Assembly (NCBI GenBank): GCA_934085565.1
Contig: CAKOHG010000002.1
Coordinates: forward strand, 62,001-126,000
DNA length: 64,000 bases
Reading direction: 5' to 3'
Source: an uncultured Bacilli bacterium
Lineage (GTDB): Bacteria > Bacillota_I > Bacilli_A > RF39 > UBA660
Shown: in pieces, positions 24,991 to 33,542 of the stretch
Layout: the number at the start of each line of letters is the position of its first letter
Position numbering within the stretch: the stretch's first letter is position 1
Position numbers and translations under genes: made by a program
Notes under the pieces: model-generated
Database searches by the model: none
What the model was told of the DNA's origin: nothing
What the model saw: only the letters and a program-made list of their open reading frames with translations

Positions 24991-26109
24991 ATGAAATTTG
25001 CAATTGAAAAAAGTTTATTATTAGAAAATTTAAACAATGTGGTAAAAGGAATATCCACAAAAAATGTTATTCCTGTATTAAATGGAATTAAATTTGAATT
25101 AAAAAATGAAGGTTTAACATTAATGGCTAGTGATAGTGAGCTTACTGTAGAAACATTCATAGAAAGTAAGTTGATTACAAACATTGAAAAAACAGGTACT
25201 ATTATCATAAGTAGTAAATATATTTTAGATATTATTAGAAAAATGCCTAGTGATATTATTAACTTCGAAATGATGGATAGTTTAAAAATTAAAATTTATT
25301 CTGAATTTAACCAATACAATTTAAATTGTTTAGATCCAAGTGATTATCCAAGCATTAAGTTATTAACACAAAAAGATCCTATTATAATAAAAGCTTCAAT
25401 CTTGAAGGAACTTATCAACCAAACAAGTTTTGCTATTTCAACACAAGAATTACGTCCAATTTTAACCGGATTAAACTTAAAAATAAATGGTGATTTATTA
25501 GAATGTATTGCAACTGATTCTTATAGATTAGCAAAGAAAAATATAAAATTACCAAATCCAGTAGTAGGGGATGTTAACATTGTTATTCCAGGTAAGAATG
25601 TTACAGAACTAGAACATATTCTTGTTGATGATGAAGATGTTTATATCCATGTATTTAATAACAGAGTATTATTCCAATACAAAAATATTAAATTCCAAAC
25701 TAATATTTTAAGTGGAAGCTATCCAAATACTACTAATTTAATTCCTACAGAATTCGAAATCATTGTTCAAAGCAAAAAAAGTGATTTTATGGGAGCTGTA
25801 GACCGTGCTGCCTTATTAACACAAGGTAAAGACAAAAATATTATCAAAATGAAAATTGAAAATAAGGAAATGATAATTCATTCTTTTGCCTCTGAAATAG
25901 GAAAAACGGAAGAAAAAATTAAAATTGATACAAGTGAAACATCAAATATCGATATTTCTTTCAGTGCTAAATATATGATGGAAGCATTAAAAACTATTAA
26001 AGATGAAGATATTTTAATTCTTCTAAATAATGATGTTAAACCATTAGTGATTAAATCATTAACTGATGAATCCCTTATTCAATTAATTTTACCAATTAAA
26101 ACATATTAA
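24991..26109 (+). CDS. dnaN: DNA polymerase III beta sliding clamp
   Basis: 372 aa, three clamp subdomains of about 120 residues each. N-terminal MKFAIEKSLLLENLNNVVKG and the middle RPILTGLNL are typical, and the C-terminus QLILPIKTY matches the family's LxMPxRxY-type end. AGAGGAG lies just before ATG 24991. It follows dnaA across the second oriC cluster and ends at a strong terminator. Confidence 0.97.
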   Translation: MKFAIEKSLLLENLNNVVKGISTKNVIPVLNGIKFELKNEGLTLMASDSELTVETFIESKLITNIEKTGTIIISSKYILDIIRKMPSDIINFEMMDSLKIKIYSEFNQYNLNCLDPSDYPSIKLLTQKDPIIIKASILKELINQTSFAISTQELRPILTGLNLKINGDLLECIATDSYRLAKKNIKLPNPVVGDVNIVIPGKNVTELEHILVDDEDVYIHVFNNRVLFQYKNIKFQTNILSGSYPNTTNLIPTEFEIIVQSKKSDFMGAVDRAALLTQGKDKNIIKMKIENKEMIIHSFASEIGKTEEKIKIDTSETSNIDISFSAKYMMEALKTIKDEDILILLNNDVKPLVIKSLTDESLIQLILPIKTY

Positions 26110-26127
26110 TTAATAACATAAAAAGAA

Positions 26128-26170
26128 AACAACTTTTAATAAACACATAACCTAAAAGTTGTTTTTTTTG
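26128..26170 (+). terminator. dnaN terminator
   Basis: Arms AACAACTTTT (26128-26137) and AAAAGTTGTT (26154-26163) followed by a T run. It isolates dnaA-dnaN from comK. Confidence 0.85.
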
Positions 26171-26227
26171 TTCTCATTTTTAAATAAAGTCTGTTTATTT
26201 TGTCTTTTTCCTGAAAGAAAAGTAGTA

Positions 26228-26270
26228 AAAATAGGATTTATTTATGAAAAAATACTATTTTTGTGGATAA
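26228..26270 (+). promoter_or_regulatory. ComK box (two AT-boxes, 8-base spacing) beside a DnaA box
   Basis: AAAA-TAGGA-TTTA (26228-26240) and AAAA-TACTA-TTTT (26249-26261) are separated by eight bases. B. subtilis ComK binds two AAAAN5TTTT boxes spaced 8, 18 or 31 bases apart, so this fits one allowed spacing with one mismatch in total. A perfect DnaA box, TGTGGATAA (26262-26270), abuts the second AT-box. A further inverted repeat AATTGAAA/TTTCAATT (26306-26341) lies just before the comK ribosome site. Autoactivation of comK is the natural reading; DnaA input is inference. Confidence 0.7.
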
Positions 26271-26356
26271 CTTTTTAAATTCCTCTTTTTTCGACAAATT
26301 ATTTTAATTGAAAGTGTTAGTCTAGAAACAATTTTTCAATTGAAGGGGGAATTTAG

Positions 26357-26836
26357 ATGAAAAATTATGAAATTAATGCGGATACGTTGGCGCTTATACC
26401 AATAAATAATAACACAGTTAAAGTCTATGAAGAGGATGAAGAATTTTTAGTTAATAAAAATGTGAATCAAATAATGGAAGATAGTTGTAAATATTTTGGC
26501 AGTTCTTTAGAAGGAAGGAAAAAAGGGACGGAAGCAATGATCGGTTTAAATTACAAAGCTCCTATCATTGTTGAGGAAACGAATGAATTAATCTTCTTTC
26601 CAATGAATTCTTCACGTTATCACGATACGCCGTGGATAAGTTTAAAACACATAAAAAAATATTATAAATCAGATGAGGGAATCGTTATAGAATTCCTTAA
26701 TGATAAAAAAATAATTTTAAATATCTCGTTTGGTGTTTTAGATAATCAAGTTTTGCGTGCTACACGTTTAGAAAGTGCTTTAAGAGGGCGGAAAATAAGA
26801 AAAAACCGTTTAAAAAAACCAGAAGATATGTTATAA
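26357..26836 (+). CDS. comK: Competence transcription factor ComK
   Basis: 159 aa. Recognised by YEINADTLALIPI at the N-terminus, DSCKYFGSSLEGRKKGTEAMIG (about 42-63), the PIIVEETNELIFFPMNSS segment and WISLKHIKKY. ComK is the master activator of DNA-uptake genes in Bacilli. AAGGGGG lies before ATG 26357. The C-terminal tail is basic. In B. subtilis the slot between dnaN and recF holds rlbA (yaaA), an S4-domain protein, which is missing here; comK normally lies far from the origin. Function is inferred from family; the competence machinery itself is not in the window. Confidence 0.88.
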   Translation: MKNYEINADTLALIPINNNTVKVYEEDEEFLVNKNVNQIMEDSCKYFGSSLEGRKKGTEAMIGLNYKAPIIVEETNELIFFPMNSSRYHDTPWISLKHIKKYYKSDEGIVIEFLNDKKIILNISFGVLDNQVLRATRLESALRGRKIRKNRLKKPEDML

Positions 26837-26902
26837 TTTTCTCAGGTATCGGAGTATTATGTTACCTATTATTTTTCTTAAAATCAAATTTAGGGGGCAT
26901 TT

Positions 26903-28006
26903 ATGAGAATTAATAGTTTGACTTTACTAAATTTTCGTAATTATGAACATCTTCATGTGAAATTTGATGATAAATTAAATTTGATTTATGGAAAAAATGG
27001 TTCAGGTAAAACAAATTTGATTGAAGCCATTTATGTGCTTTTTTTAACTCGAAGTTTTCGAATTACTAACGAGAAAAATCTTATTACTTTTTCTAAAGAT
27101 GTCGCCCGCGTCGAAGGAGATATCGAGAAAAAAGGCGCCTATAATTACCGTGTTTACCTAACTAAGGAAGGTAAAACAGTAAAAATAAATGGTGAGAAAA
27201 TCAAAAAAATAAGTGATTACATTACTAATATTGCTTTAGTTTTGTTTCATCCTGATGATTTAAAATTTATCAAAGATGCTCCAAGTACCCGCAGAAAAAC
27301 TTTAAATATTTCTATTTCTTTAATTGATATTTCTTATTTAAGAGCACTTAATCAATATCAAACACTTTTGAAACAGAGAAATGCTTACTTAAGGCAAATG
27401 GCAATTGATTCTACTCAGCCGTCAGAATATTTAAATATTTTGACTACAAAACTTATTGAGTTTGGCTATGAAATTTATCAAAAAAGATTAGATTTTATCA
27501 CAAATATGCAAAAGTATATTGCCGATGTTTACAAAAAAATAACAAATTTAGATAATTTAGAACTTTTATATCATTCTCAGTATGATAAATTATCTAAAGA
27601 ACAAATTTTAGAGTTGTACAGCAAAAATTTTGAAAAAGATTTAAAATTTGGGAAAACTAATGTTGGAATTCACATGGATGATTTATGTTTTTTATTAGAC
27701 GGTAAGGATTTAAAAGATTATGGTAGTGAAGGACAACAAAAAAATGCGATTATTGCTTATAAATTTAGTGAATTAGAAATATTTAAAGAGAAAACAGGAA
27801 ACTATCCACTGTTAATTTTAGATGATTTGTTTAGTGAACTTGATGTCGAGAAAATAGAACATATTTTGGAGCTATTAAAGCCAGATATTCAAACTTTTAT
27901 TACGACAACAGAACTTAATACGTTAGATTTTTTGAAAAAATTTTCCTATAAGGAACTAGAAATTAATAATGGACAAGTTGTAAAGGAGAGTAACCATGGA
28001 AAATGA
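26903..28006 (+). CDS. recF: DNA replication and repair protein RecF
   Basis: 367 aa SMC-like ATPase that helps load RecA at gaps. Walker A is YGKNGSGKTNLIEAIY (about 31-46). The ABC signature region YGSEGQQKNAIIAYK and Walker B LLILDDLFSELD lie in the C-terminal third. A strong AGGGGG site precedes ATG 26903. Its end overlaps gyrB by 11 bases. Confidence 0.96.
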   Translation: MRINSLTLLNFRNYEHLHVKFDDKLNLIYGKNGSGKTNLIEAIYVLFLTRSFRITNEKNLITFSKDVARVEGDIEKKGAYNYRVYLTKEGKTVKINGEKIKKISDYITNIALVLFHPDDLKFIKDAPSTRRKTLNISISLIDISYLRALNQYQTLLKQRNAYLRQMAIDSTQPSEYLNILTTKLIEFGYEIYQKRLDFITNMQKYIADVYKKITNLDNLELLYHSQYDKLSKEQILELYSKNFEKDLKFGKTNVGIHMDDLCFLLDGKDLKDYGSEGQQKNAIIAYKFSELEIFKEKTGNYPLLILDDLFSELDVEKIEHILELLKPDIQTFITTTELNTLDFLKKFSYKELEINNGQVVKESNHGK

Positions 28007-29918
28007 AAAAGTTGAACACTATAGTGATAGTGATATTCAAGTTTTAGAAGGTCTTGAAGCAGTTAGAAAAAGACCTGGTATGTACATTGGTAATACAAAT
28101 GAAGCTGGATTACATCATCTTGTTTGGGAAATTGTCGATAATGCTGTAGACGAAGCCTTAGCTGGATATTGTGATGATATCGAAGTTGAAATTGGTAAAG
28201 GCAATGTTATTACCGTTAAAGATGATGGACGTGGTATGCCAACTGGTATGAATAGTAAAACTGGGTTATCCACTATTGAAACTATTTTTACCGTTTTACA
28301 CGCCGGAGGAAAATTTGGCGGTGGCGGATACAAAGTATCAGGTGGACTTCATGGTGTAGGTGCCAGTGTCGTAAATGCTTTATCTGACTGGTTAGAAGTA
28401 CGAGTTTACCGTGATGGAAATGTATATTTTATGCGTTTTGAAAATGGCGGTCATCCTGTAGAACCATTGAAAATTGTGGATAAGTGTAGTGAAGATAGAA
28501 CAGGTACAACCGTTACCTTTCATGCTGATCCTACATGTTTTGATACAACGGTTTATAATTGGGATATCTTACATAAACGTTTACAAGAAATGGCTTTTTT
28601 GAATAAAGGCATTCGAATTACATTAATTGACCATCGAGAAGACGAGAAAAAAGAAATCTTCCATTATAATGGTGGTATTATTGAATACGTTAATATGCTT
28701 AACAAAAATAAAGAACCATTATTTGACGATGTTATTTATGTAGAAGGAAGAGAAGATGACGTTTTAATTGAAGTTGCTTTACAATATAATGATTCTTACA
28801 ATTCTCAAATTTATTCTTTTACTAATAATATTCATACTACAGAAGGTGGAACACACGAAGATGGTGTAAAACAAGCCTTATCTCGAGTTATCAACAATTA
28901 TGCTAAGAGCAACAAAATTTTAAAAGATAACGACGACAGTATTACAGGAGAAGATACAAGAGAAGGTCTTGTAATGATTGTATCTTGTAAACATCCTAAC
29001 CCTCAATTTGAAGGTCAAACGAAAACAAAACTTGGTAACAGTGAAGTTAGAAAAATAGCTAGTGATATTTTCTCTAATGGTTTTGAACGTTTCTTGATGG
29101 AAAATCCGGATGCAGCTCGTGCTATTGTGGATAAGTGTATGACAGCTTCAAGAGCTCGTTTGGCAGCTAAAAAAGCTCGCGAATTAACACGCCGTAAAAC
29201 AGCTTTAGATGGTTTTAATACTATTGGAAAATTGTCTGATTGCACAAGCAAAGACGCTTCTATTTCAGAAATATTCTTAGTCGAAGGAGATAGTGCCGGT
29301 GGTTCTGCCAAAGACGCTAGAATCCCTAAAACCCAAGCAATTCTACCTTTAAGAGGTAAAATATTAAATGTAGAAAAAGCACGTCTTGATAGAGCTTTAG
29401 CCAACGAAGAAATTAGAACTATTATTACCGCATTTGGTACAGGAATAGGCGATGATTTTGATTTATCTAAATTACGTTATCATAAGATTATTATCATGAC
29501 TGATGCCGATGTCGATGGTGATCATATCAGAATATTGTTATTAACTTTATTTTATCGTTTCTTTAGACCTATTGTTGAAGCTGGTCATGTTTATGCTGCT
29601 CAACCGCCTTTATATAAAGTGGTATATGGCAAAACAATAAAATATGTTCAAACTGATGAAGAATTAGCAGAATATCGTGCTTCATTGCCACCAAATGCCA
29701 AACCTATTGTTAACCGTTTTAAAGGTTTAGGTGAAATGGATGCAATCGACTTAAGAAATACAACTATGCACATTGAAAATCGTGTGTTAAAAAGAATTAC
29801 TGTAGAAGATACGATGGCTGCAGATCAAGTTTTTTCTGATTTAATGGGAGATGATGTTTCTCCAAGAAAAACATTTATTGAAGAAAATGCCAGATTTGCT
29901 GAAAATCTAGATATTTAG
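27996..29918 (+). CDS. gyrB: DNA gyrase subunit B
   Basis: 640 aa. The GHKL ATPase domain has DNAVDEALAGYC and DDGRGMP; GGLHGVGASVVNALS follows. The Toprim domain has EGDSAGG and DADVDGDHI. The C-terminal signature RFKGLGEMDA is intact. Site GGAGAG precedes ATG 27996 inside the recF end. With GyrA it introduces negative supercoils. Confidence 0.98.
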   Translation: MENEKVEHYSDSDIQVLEGLEAVRKRPGMYIGNTNEAGLHHLVWEIVDNAVDEALAGYCDDIEVEIGKGNVITVKDDGRGMPTGMNSKTGLSTIETIFTVLHAGGKFGGGGYKVSGGLHGVGASVVNALSDWLEVRVYRDGNVYFMRFENGGHPVEPLKIVDKCSEDRTGTTVTFHADPTCFDTTVYNWDILHKRLQEMAFLNKGIRITLIDHREDEKKEIFHYNGGIIEYVNMLNKNKEPLFDDVIYVEGREDDVLIEVALQYNDSYNSQIYSFTNNIHTTEGGTHEDGVKQALSRVINNYAKSNKILKDNDDSITGEDTREGLVMIVSCKHPNPQFEGQTKTKLGNSEVRKIASDIFSNGFERFLMENPDAARAIVDKCMTASRARLAAKKARELTRRKTALDGFNTIGKLSDCTSKDASISEIFLVEGDSAGGSAKDARIPKTQAILPLRGKILNVEKARLDRALANEEIRTIITAFGTGIGDDFDLSKLRYHKIIIMTDADVDGDHIRILLLTLFYRFFRPIVEAGHVYAAQPPLYKVVYGKTIKYVQTDEELAEYRASLPPNAKPIVNRFKGLGEMDAIDLRNTTMHIENRVLKRITVEDTMAADQVFSDLMGDDVSPRKTFIEENARFAENLDI

Positions 29919-29928
29919 GAGGTTTAAT

Positions 29929-32379
29929 ATGGATAGAATAGTTGAAAATAATGTTGTAAAAGAAGTCCAAGATTCCTTTCTTAGATATTCTATGAGTGTA
30001 ATAGCCTCTCGTGCTTTACCTGATTTAAGAGATGGTTTAAAACCAGTACATAGAAGAATTTTATATTCTATGTATGAATCTAATTACACCCCAGATAAAC
30101 CACACCGTAAAAGTGCGCGTATTGTTGGTGATGTAATGGGAAAATATCATCCACATGGTGACTCATCAATTTATGATGCGATGGTTCGTATGGCTCAACC
30201 ATTCAGTTTTAGACATATGCTTGTTGATGGACATGGTAACTTTGGTAATATGGATGGCGACGGTGCCGCAGCTATGCGTTACACCGAAGCTCGTTTGTCT
30301 AAACTTTCTTTAGAAATGGTTAGAGATATCAATAAAGATACTGTTGATTTTGTCCCTAACTTTGATGAAACGGAAAAAGAACCAGAAATTTTACCAAGTA
30401 GATTTCCAAATATCTTAGTAAATGGTACTATGGGGATTGCAGTTGGTATGGCTACTAACATTCCTCCTCATAATCTAGGGGAAGTTATTGATGGTTGTGT
30501 AGCTTATATTGATAATCATGACATTGATACGGCTGGTTTAATGCAATATATTAAAGGTCCAGATTTTCCAACAGGTGGCACTATTTTAGGCAATAGTGGC
30601 ATTAAAAAGGCCTATGAAACAGGTCGCGGTAGTATTACCATTCGTGGTAAGGTAGAAATCGAAGAAAATAATGGTAAAAATCGTATCATTGTTACTGAGT
30701 TACCTTATCAAGTTAATAAAGCTGAATTTCAATCTCGTATAGGAGAGCTTGTTCGTGAGAAAGTTCTTGATGGCATTAGTGATTTACATGAGGAATCCAA
30801 CCTAGAAAACCCTGTTAGAGTAGTTATCTACTTAAAAAGAGACGCAAACGCAAATGTTGTTTTAAACAATTTATATAAACATACACAATTACAAACAACA
30901 TATGGTATTAATTTCTTAATGTTAGATCAAAAAAGCCCAGTAGTATTGCCTTTAAAAGATATAATTTCTAAATATATCGATTATCAACGTGAAATTATCA
31001 TTCGTCGTACGAAATTTGATTTGAAAAAGGCTGAAGCTAGGGTTCATATTTTAGAGGGTTTAAAGATTGCTTTAGATCATTTAGATGAGGTAATTAAAGT
31101 AATTCGTGAATCAAATACAGACGAAGTTGCTAAAAGTGAACTTATTCGTCGCTTTGGTTTAGATGAGATTCAAGCTGACGCTATCTTAGAAATGAAGTTA
31201 AGACGTTTAACTGGTATTGAAAGAGATAAGATAGAAGCTGAATTGCAGTCATTATTAGACGCTATAAAAGAATATAAAGCAATATTAGCTAGTGATGAAA
31301 AAGTTTTAGGAATTATTAAGGATGAATTACTTGAAATAAAAGCAAAATATGCTGATGAAAGACGTACAAATATTGATATGACTGCTATTGAGTATATTGA
31401 GGATGAATCTTTAATTCCAGAAGAAAATATCATGATTGCCTTAACAAACAAAGGTTATATTAAAAGAACAACAACAGATACCTTTAAATCACAAAATCGT
31501 GGTGGTGTTGGTGTAAAAGGCATGGGAACTAACGAAGAAGACTTTGTAGAGCATTTATTGAGCTTATCAACACATGATTACGTATTATTCTTCACAAATA
31601 AAGGTAAGGTATATCGTTTAAAAGGATATGAAATACCTGAATTTAGTCGTCAATCTAAAGGAATTCCTATTATCAACTTACTTCAAATAGATAAAGATGA
31701 ATCTATTAATTCGATGATAAAGATTTCTAAAGATGAAAGTTCAAAATATTTACTATTTGCAACTAAGAAAGGTATTGTTAAGAAAACCGCTATAGAAGAA
31801 TTCGATAATATCCGTACAAATGGTAAAATATGTATTTCTTTAAGAGAGACTGATGAATTAATAGGTGTACGTAAAACAACCGGTAATGATATGGTTTTAT
31901 TAGGATCTTCATCTGGTAGAATGGTTAAATTTAACGAGGAAAGCATTCGTGTCATGGGTAGAACTGCGAGTGGTGTCCGTGGTATTAATTTGGAAGATGC
32001 AGAATGTATTGGGGTAGAAATCGCTAAAGAGGACGATAAAATCTTAATTGTTACTGTTAAAGGATACGGAAAGCAAACAAATGTTCGAGAATTTAGACAA
32101 ACAAGTAGAGGAAGTAAAGGTGTAAAAGCTTTAAATATAACCGAAAAGAACGGTATTATTGCTTCATTTAAACTTGTTGAAGATAATTCAGATGTTATTG
32201 TTATTACAAACACAGGAATGCTTATAAGATTGCCTTTAGATCAAGTTTCTACTTTAGGTCGTGCAACTCAAGGAGTCAGATTAATTAATTTGAAAAATAA
32301 CCAAACAGTTTCTACTATAAGTATTGTAGAACATGAGAACAAAGATGAAGAAATAGTTGAAGATGAAAAAGAAGATTAA
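29929..32379 (+). CDS. gyrA: DNA gyrase subunit A
   Basis: 816 aa. The breakage-reunion domain holds the catalytic Tyr118 in AAAMRYTEARLS. The C-terminal beta-pinwheel contains the GyrA box QNRGGVGVKG (about residue 521), which distinguishes gyrase from topoisomerase IV ParC. The C-terminus ends in an acidic tail EHENKDEEIVEDEKED. It starts ten bases after gyrB with GGAGG. A weak hairpin with T8 after the stop (about 32363-32397) may terminate transcription before the parS array. Confidence 0.98.
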   Translation: MDRIVENNVVKEVQDSFLRYSMSVIASRALPDLRDGLKPVHRRILYSMYESNYTPDKPHRKSARIVGDVMGKYHPHGDSSIYDAMVRMAQPFSFRHMLVDGHGNFGNMDGDGAAAMRYTEARLSKLSLEMVRDINKDTVDFVPNFDETEKEPEILPSRFPNILVNGTMGIAVGMATNIPPHNLGEVIDGCVAYIDNHDIDTAGLMQYIKGPDFPTGGTILGNSGIKKAYETGRGSITIRGKVEIEENNGKNRIIVTELPYQVNKAEFQSRIGELVREKVLDGISDLHEESNLENPVRVVIYLKRDANANVVLNNLYKHTQLQTTYGINFLMLDQKSPVVLPLKDIISKYIDYQREIIIRRTKFDLKKAEARVHILEGLKIALDHLDEVIKVIRESNTDEVAKSELIRRFGLDEIQADAILEMKLRRLTGIERDKIEAELQSLLDAIKEYKAILASDEKVLGIIKDELLEIKAKYADERRTNIDMTAIEYIEDESLIPEENIMIALTNKGYIKRTTTDTFKSQNRGGVGVKGMGTNEEDFVEHLLSLSTHDYVLFFTNKGKVYRLKGYEIPEFSRQSKGIPIINLLQIDKDESINSMIKISKDESSKYLLFATKKGIVKKTAIEEFDNIRTNGKICISLRETDELIGVRKTTGNDMVLLGSSSGRMVKFNEESIRVMGRTASGVRGINLEDAECIGVEIAKEDDKILIVTVKGYGKQTNVREFRQTSRGSKGVKALNITEKNGIIASFKLVEDNSDVIVITNTGMLIRLPLDQVSTLGRATQGVRLINLKNNQTVSTISIVEHENKDEEIVEDEKED

Positions 32380-32412
32380 TTTCTTCTTTTTTTTATATTA
32401 TTTTAAATAAAA

Positions 32413-32950
32413 TGTTTCACGTGAAACATATAAATGAGTAATAAAAAAACAATGTTTCACGTGAAACATATAAATGAGTAATAAAAAAACAATGTTTCAC
32501 GTGAAACATATAAATGAGTAATAAAGAAAACAATGTTTCACGTGAAACATATAAATGAGTAATAAAAAAACAATGTTTCACGTGAAACATATAAATAAAT
32601 AATAAAGAAAACAATGTTTCACGTGAAACATATAAATAAATAATAAAAAAACAATGTTTCACGTGAAACATATAGATGAATAATAAAAAAACAATGTTCC
32701 ACGTGAAACATATAAATGAATAATAAAAAAACAATGTTCCACGTGAAACATATAAATAAATAATAAAAAAACAATGTTCCACGTGAAACATATAAATGAG
32801 TAATAAGAAAACAATGTTCCACGTGAAACATATAAATGAATAATGAAAAAACAATGTTTCACGTGAAACATATAAATAAATAATAAGAAAACAATGTTCC
32901 ACGTGAAACATATAAATGAATAATAAGAAAACAATGTTTCACGTGAAACA
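32413..32950 (+). repeat. parS: Tandem array of 14 parS sites
   Basis: Fourteen head-to-tail copies of the 16-base parS consensus TGTTNCACGTGAAACA. First bases: 32413, 32453, 32493, 32534, 32574, 32615, 32655, 32695, 32735, 32775, 32815, 32855, 32895, 32935. Nine are the perfect palindrome TGTTTCACGTGAAACA; five (32695, 32735, 32775, 32815, 32895) read TGTTCCACGTGAAACA. The period is 40 bases, with two 41-base steps (32493 to 32534 and 32574 to 32615). Spacers are AT-only apart from a few G and C and differ at only a handful of positions (TATAAATGAGTAATAA or TATAAATAAATAATAA type). No believable coding sequence lies here; the frames that run through the array are artefacts of the period. ParB loads at parS, slides as a CTP clamp and recruits SMC. 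Confidence 0.97.
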
Positions 32951-32971
32951 TTAGAGATAAAAATAAAGAAC

Positions 32972-33000
32972 TTGCAATTAATAAACAGATTTGATATCAT
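32972..33000 (+). promoter_or_regulatory. ffs promoter
   Basis: TTGCAA (32972-32977), 17-base spacer, TATCAT (32995-33000). The -35 begins 22 bases after the last parS site. Confidence 0.75.
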
Positions 33001-33005
33001 TTAAT

Positions 33006-33080
33006 CGTGCAACAAATATAGTGTAACCTGGTCAGGATCGGAAGATAGCAGCCACAGCATTTCCTATTTGTGTGCACTTT
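33006..33080 (+). ncRNA. ffs: Small signal recognition particle RNA (4.5S type)
   Basis: Contains the SRP domain IV core CTGGTCAGGATCGGAAG followed by ATAGCAGCCA. The ends pair: GTGCA-ACAAATA at the 5' side with TATTTGTGTGCAC at the 3' side. A T9 run directly after (33078-33086) ends it. The RNA binds Ffh and targets membrane proteins. It is the short form without the Alu domain found in Bacillus, although the place beside tadA and dnaX is the same as B. subtilis scr. Confidence 0.93.
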
Positions 33081-33097
33081 TTTTTTGAGGTGAAATA

Positions 33098-33505
33098 ATG
33101 AACTATATAGATGAAACCATTGAGGAAGCTAAAAAAAGCTTACTAACAGAGGATGTTCCTATTGGAGCTCTTATTGTATTGAATGATGAGATTATTTCCT
33201 ATGGGTATAATACTAGAGAAAAAGATCATTCTGTTTTAGGTCATGCTGAGATAAATGCTATAGAACAAGCTACTCAAAAACTTAAACGTTGGAATCTAAG
33301 CGATTGTGAACTCTATGTGTCCTTAGAACCGTGTAGCATGTGTAAAGAAATAATTAAACAAGCTAGGTTAAAAAAAGTTTACTATTTGCTATCAAAACCA
33401 GCTTTTAAAAAGGAATATGACAAAACACAATTTATTAAATTAGAATCAAATAACGAACAAACGTACGTAAATATACTTTCTGAATTTTTCAAAAAAAAGA
33501 GATAA
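33098..33505 (+). CDS. tadA: tRNA-specific adenosine deaminase
   Basis: 135 aa zinc deaminase that makes inosine at position 34 of tRNA-Arg(ACG). HAE at 49-51 gives the zinc His and the proton-shuttling Glu; PCSMC at 78-82 supplies both zinc Cys residues. It is a little shorter than most TadA proteins (about 150-160), mostly at the C-terminus. GAGGTGA precedes the ATG, which directly follows ffs. Confidence 0.9.
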   Translation: MNYIDETIEEAKKSLLTEDVPIGALIVLNDEIISYGYNTREKDHSVLGHAEINAIEQATQKLKRWNLSDCELYVSLEPCSMCKEIIKQARLKKVYYLLSKPAFKKEYDKTQFIKLESNNEQTYVNILSEFFKKKR

Positions 33506-33542
33506 ATTGTGTTATAATTAAGGCATTCGAGGAGGCAACATT

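Noticed and set aside
29015..32213. Minus-strand open frames inside gyrB and gyrA
   Set aside because: Their sequence follows from codon use on the other strand; they have no ribosome sites or family resemblance.
32413..32950. Long open frames on the minus strand with a repeated MFHVEHCF/VSRETLF pattern
   Set aside because: They only reflect the 40-base period of the parS array. Three frames give similar repeats, there is no ribosome site, and the peptide has no meaning.
32413..32950. CRISPR array
   Set aside because: The intervals between repeats are almost identical to one another rather than unique spacers, the repeat is the parS palindrome, and there are no cas genes.
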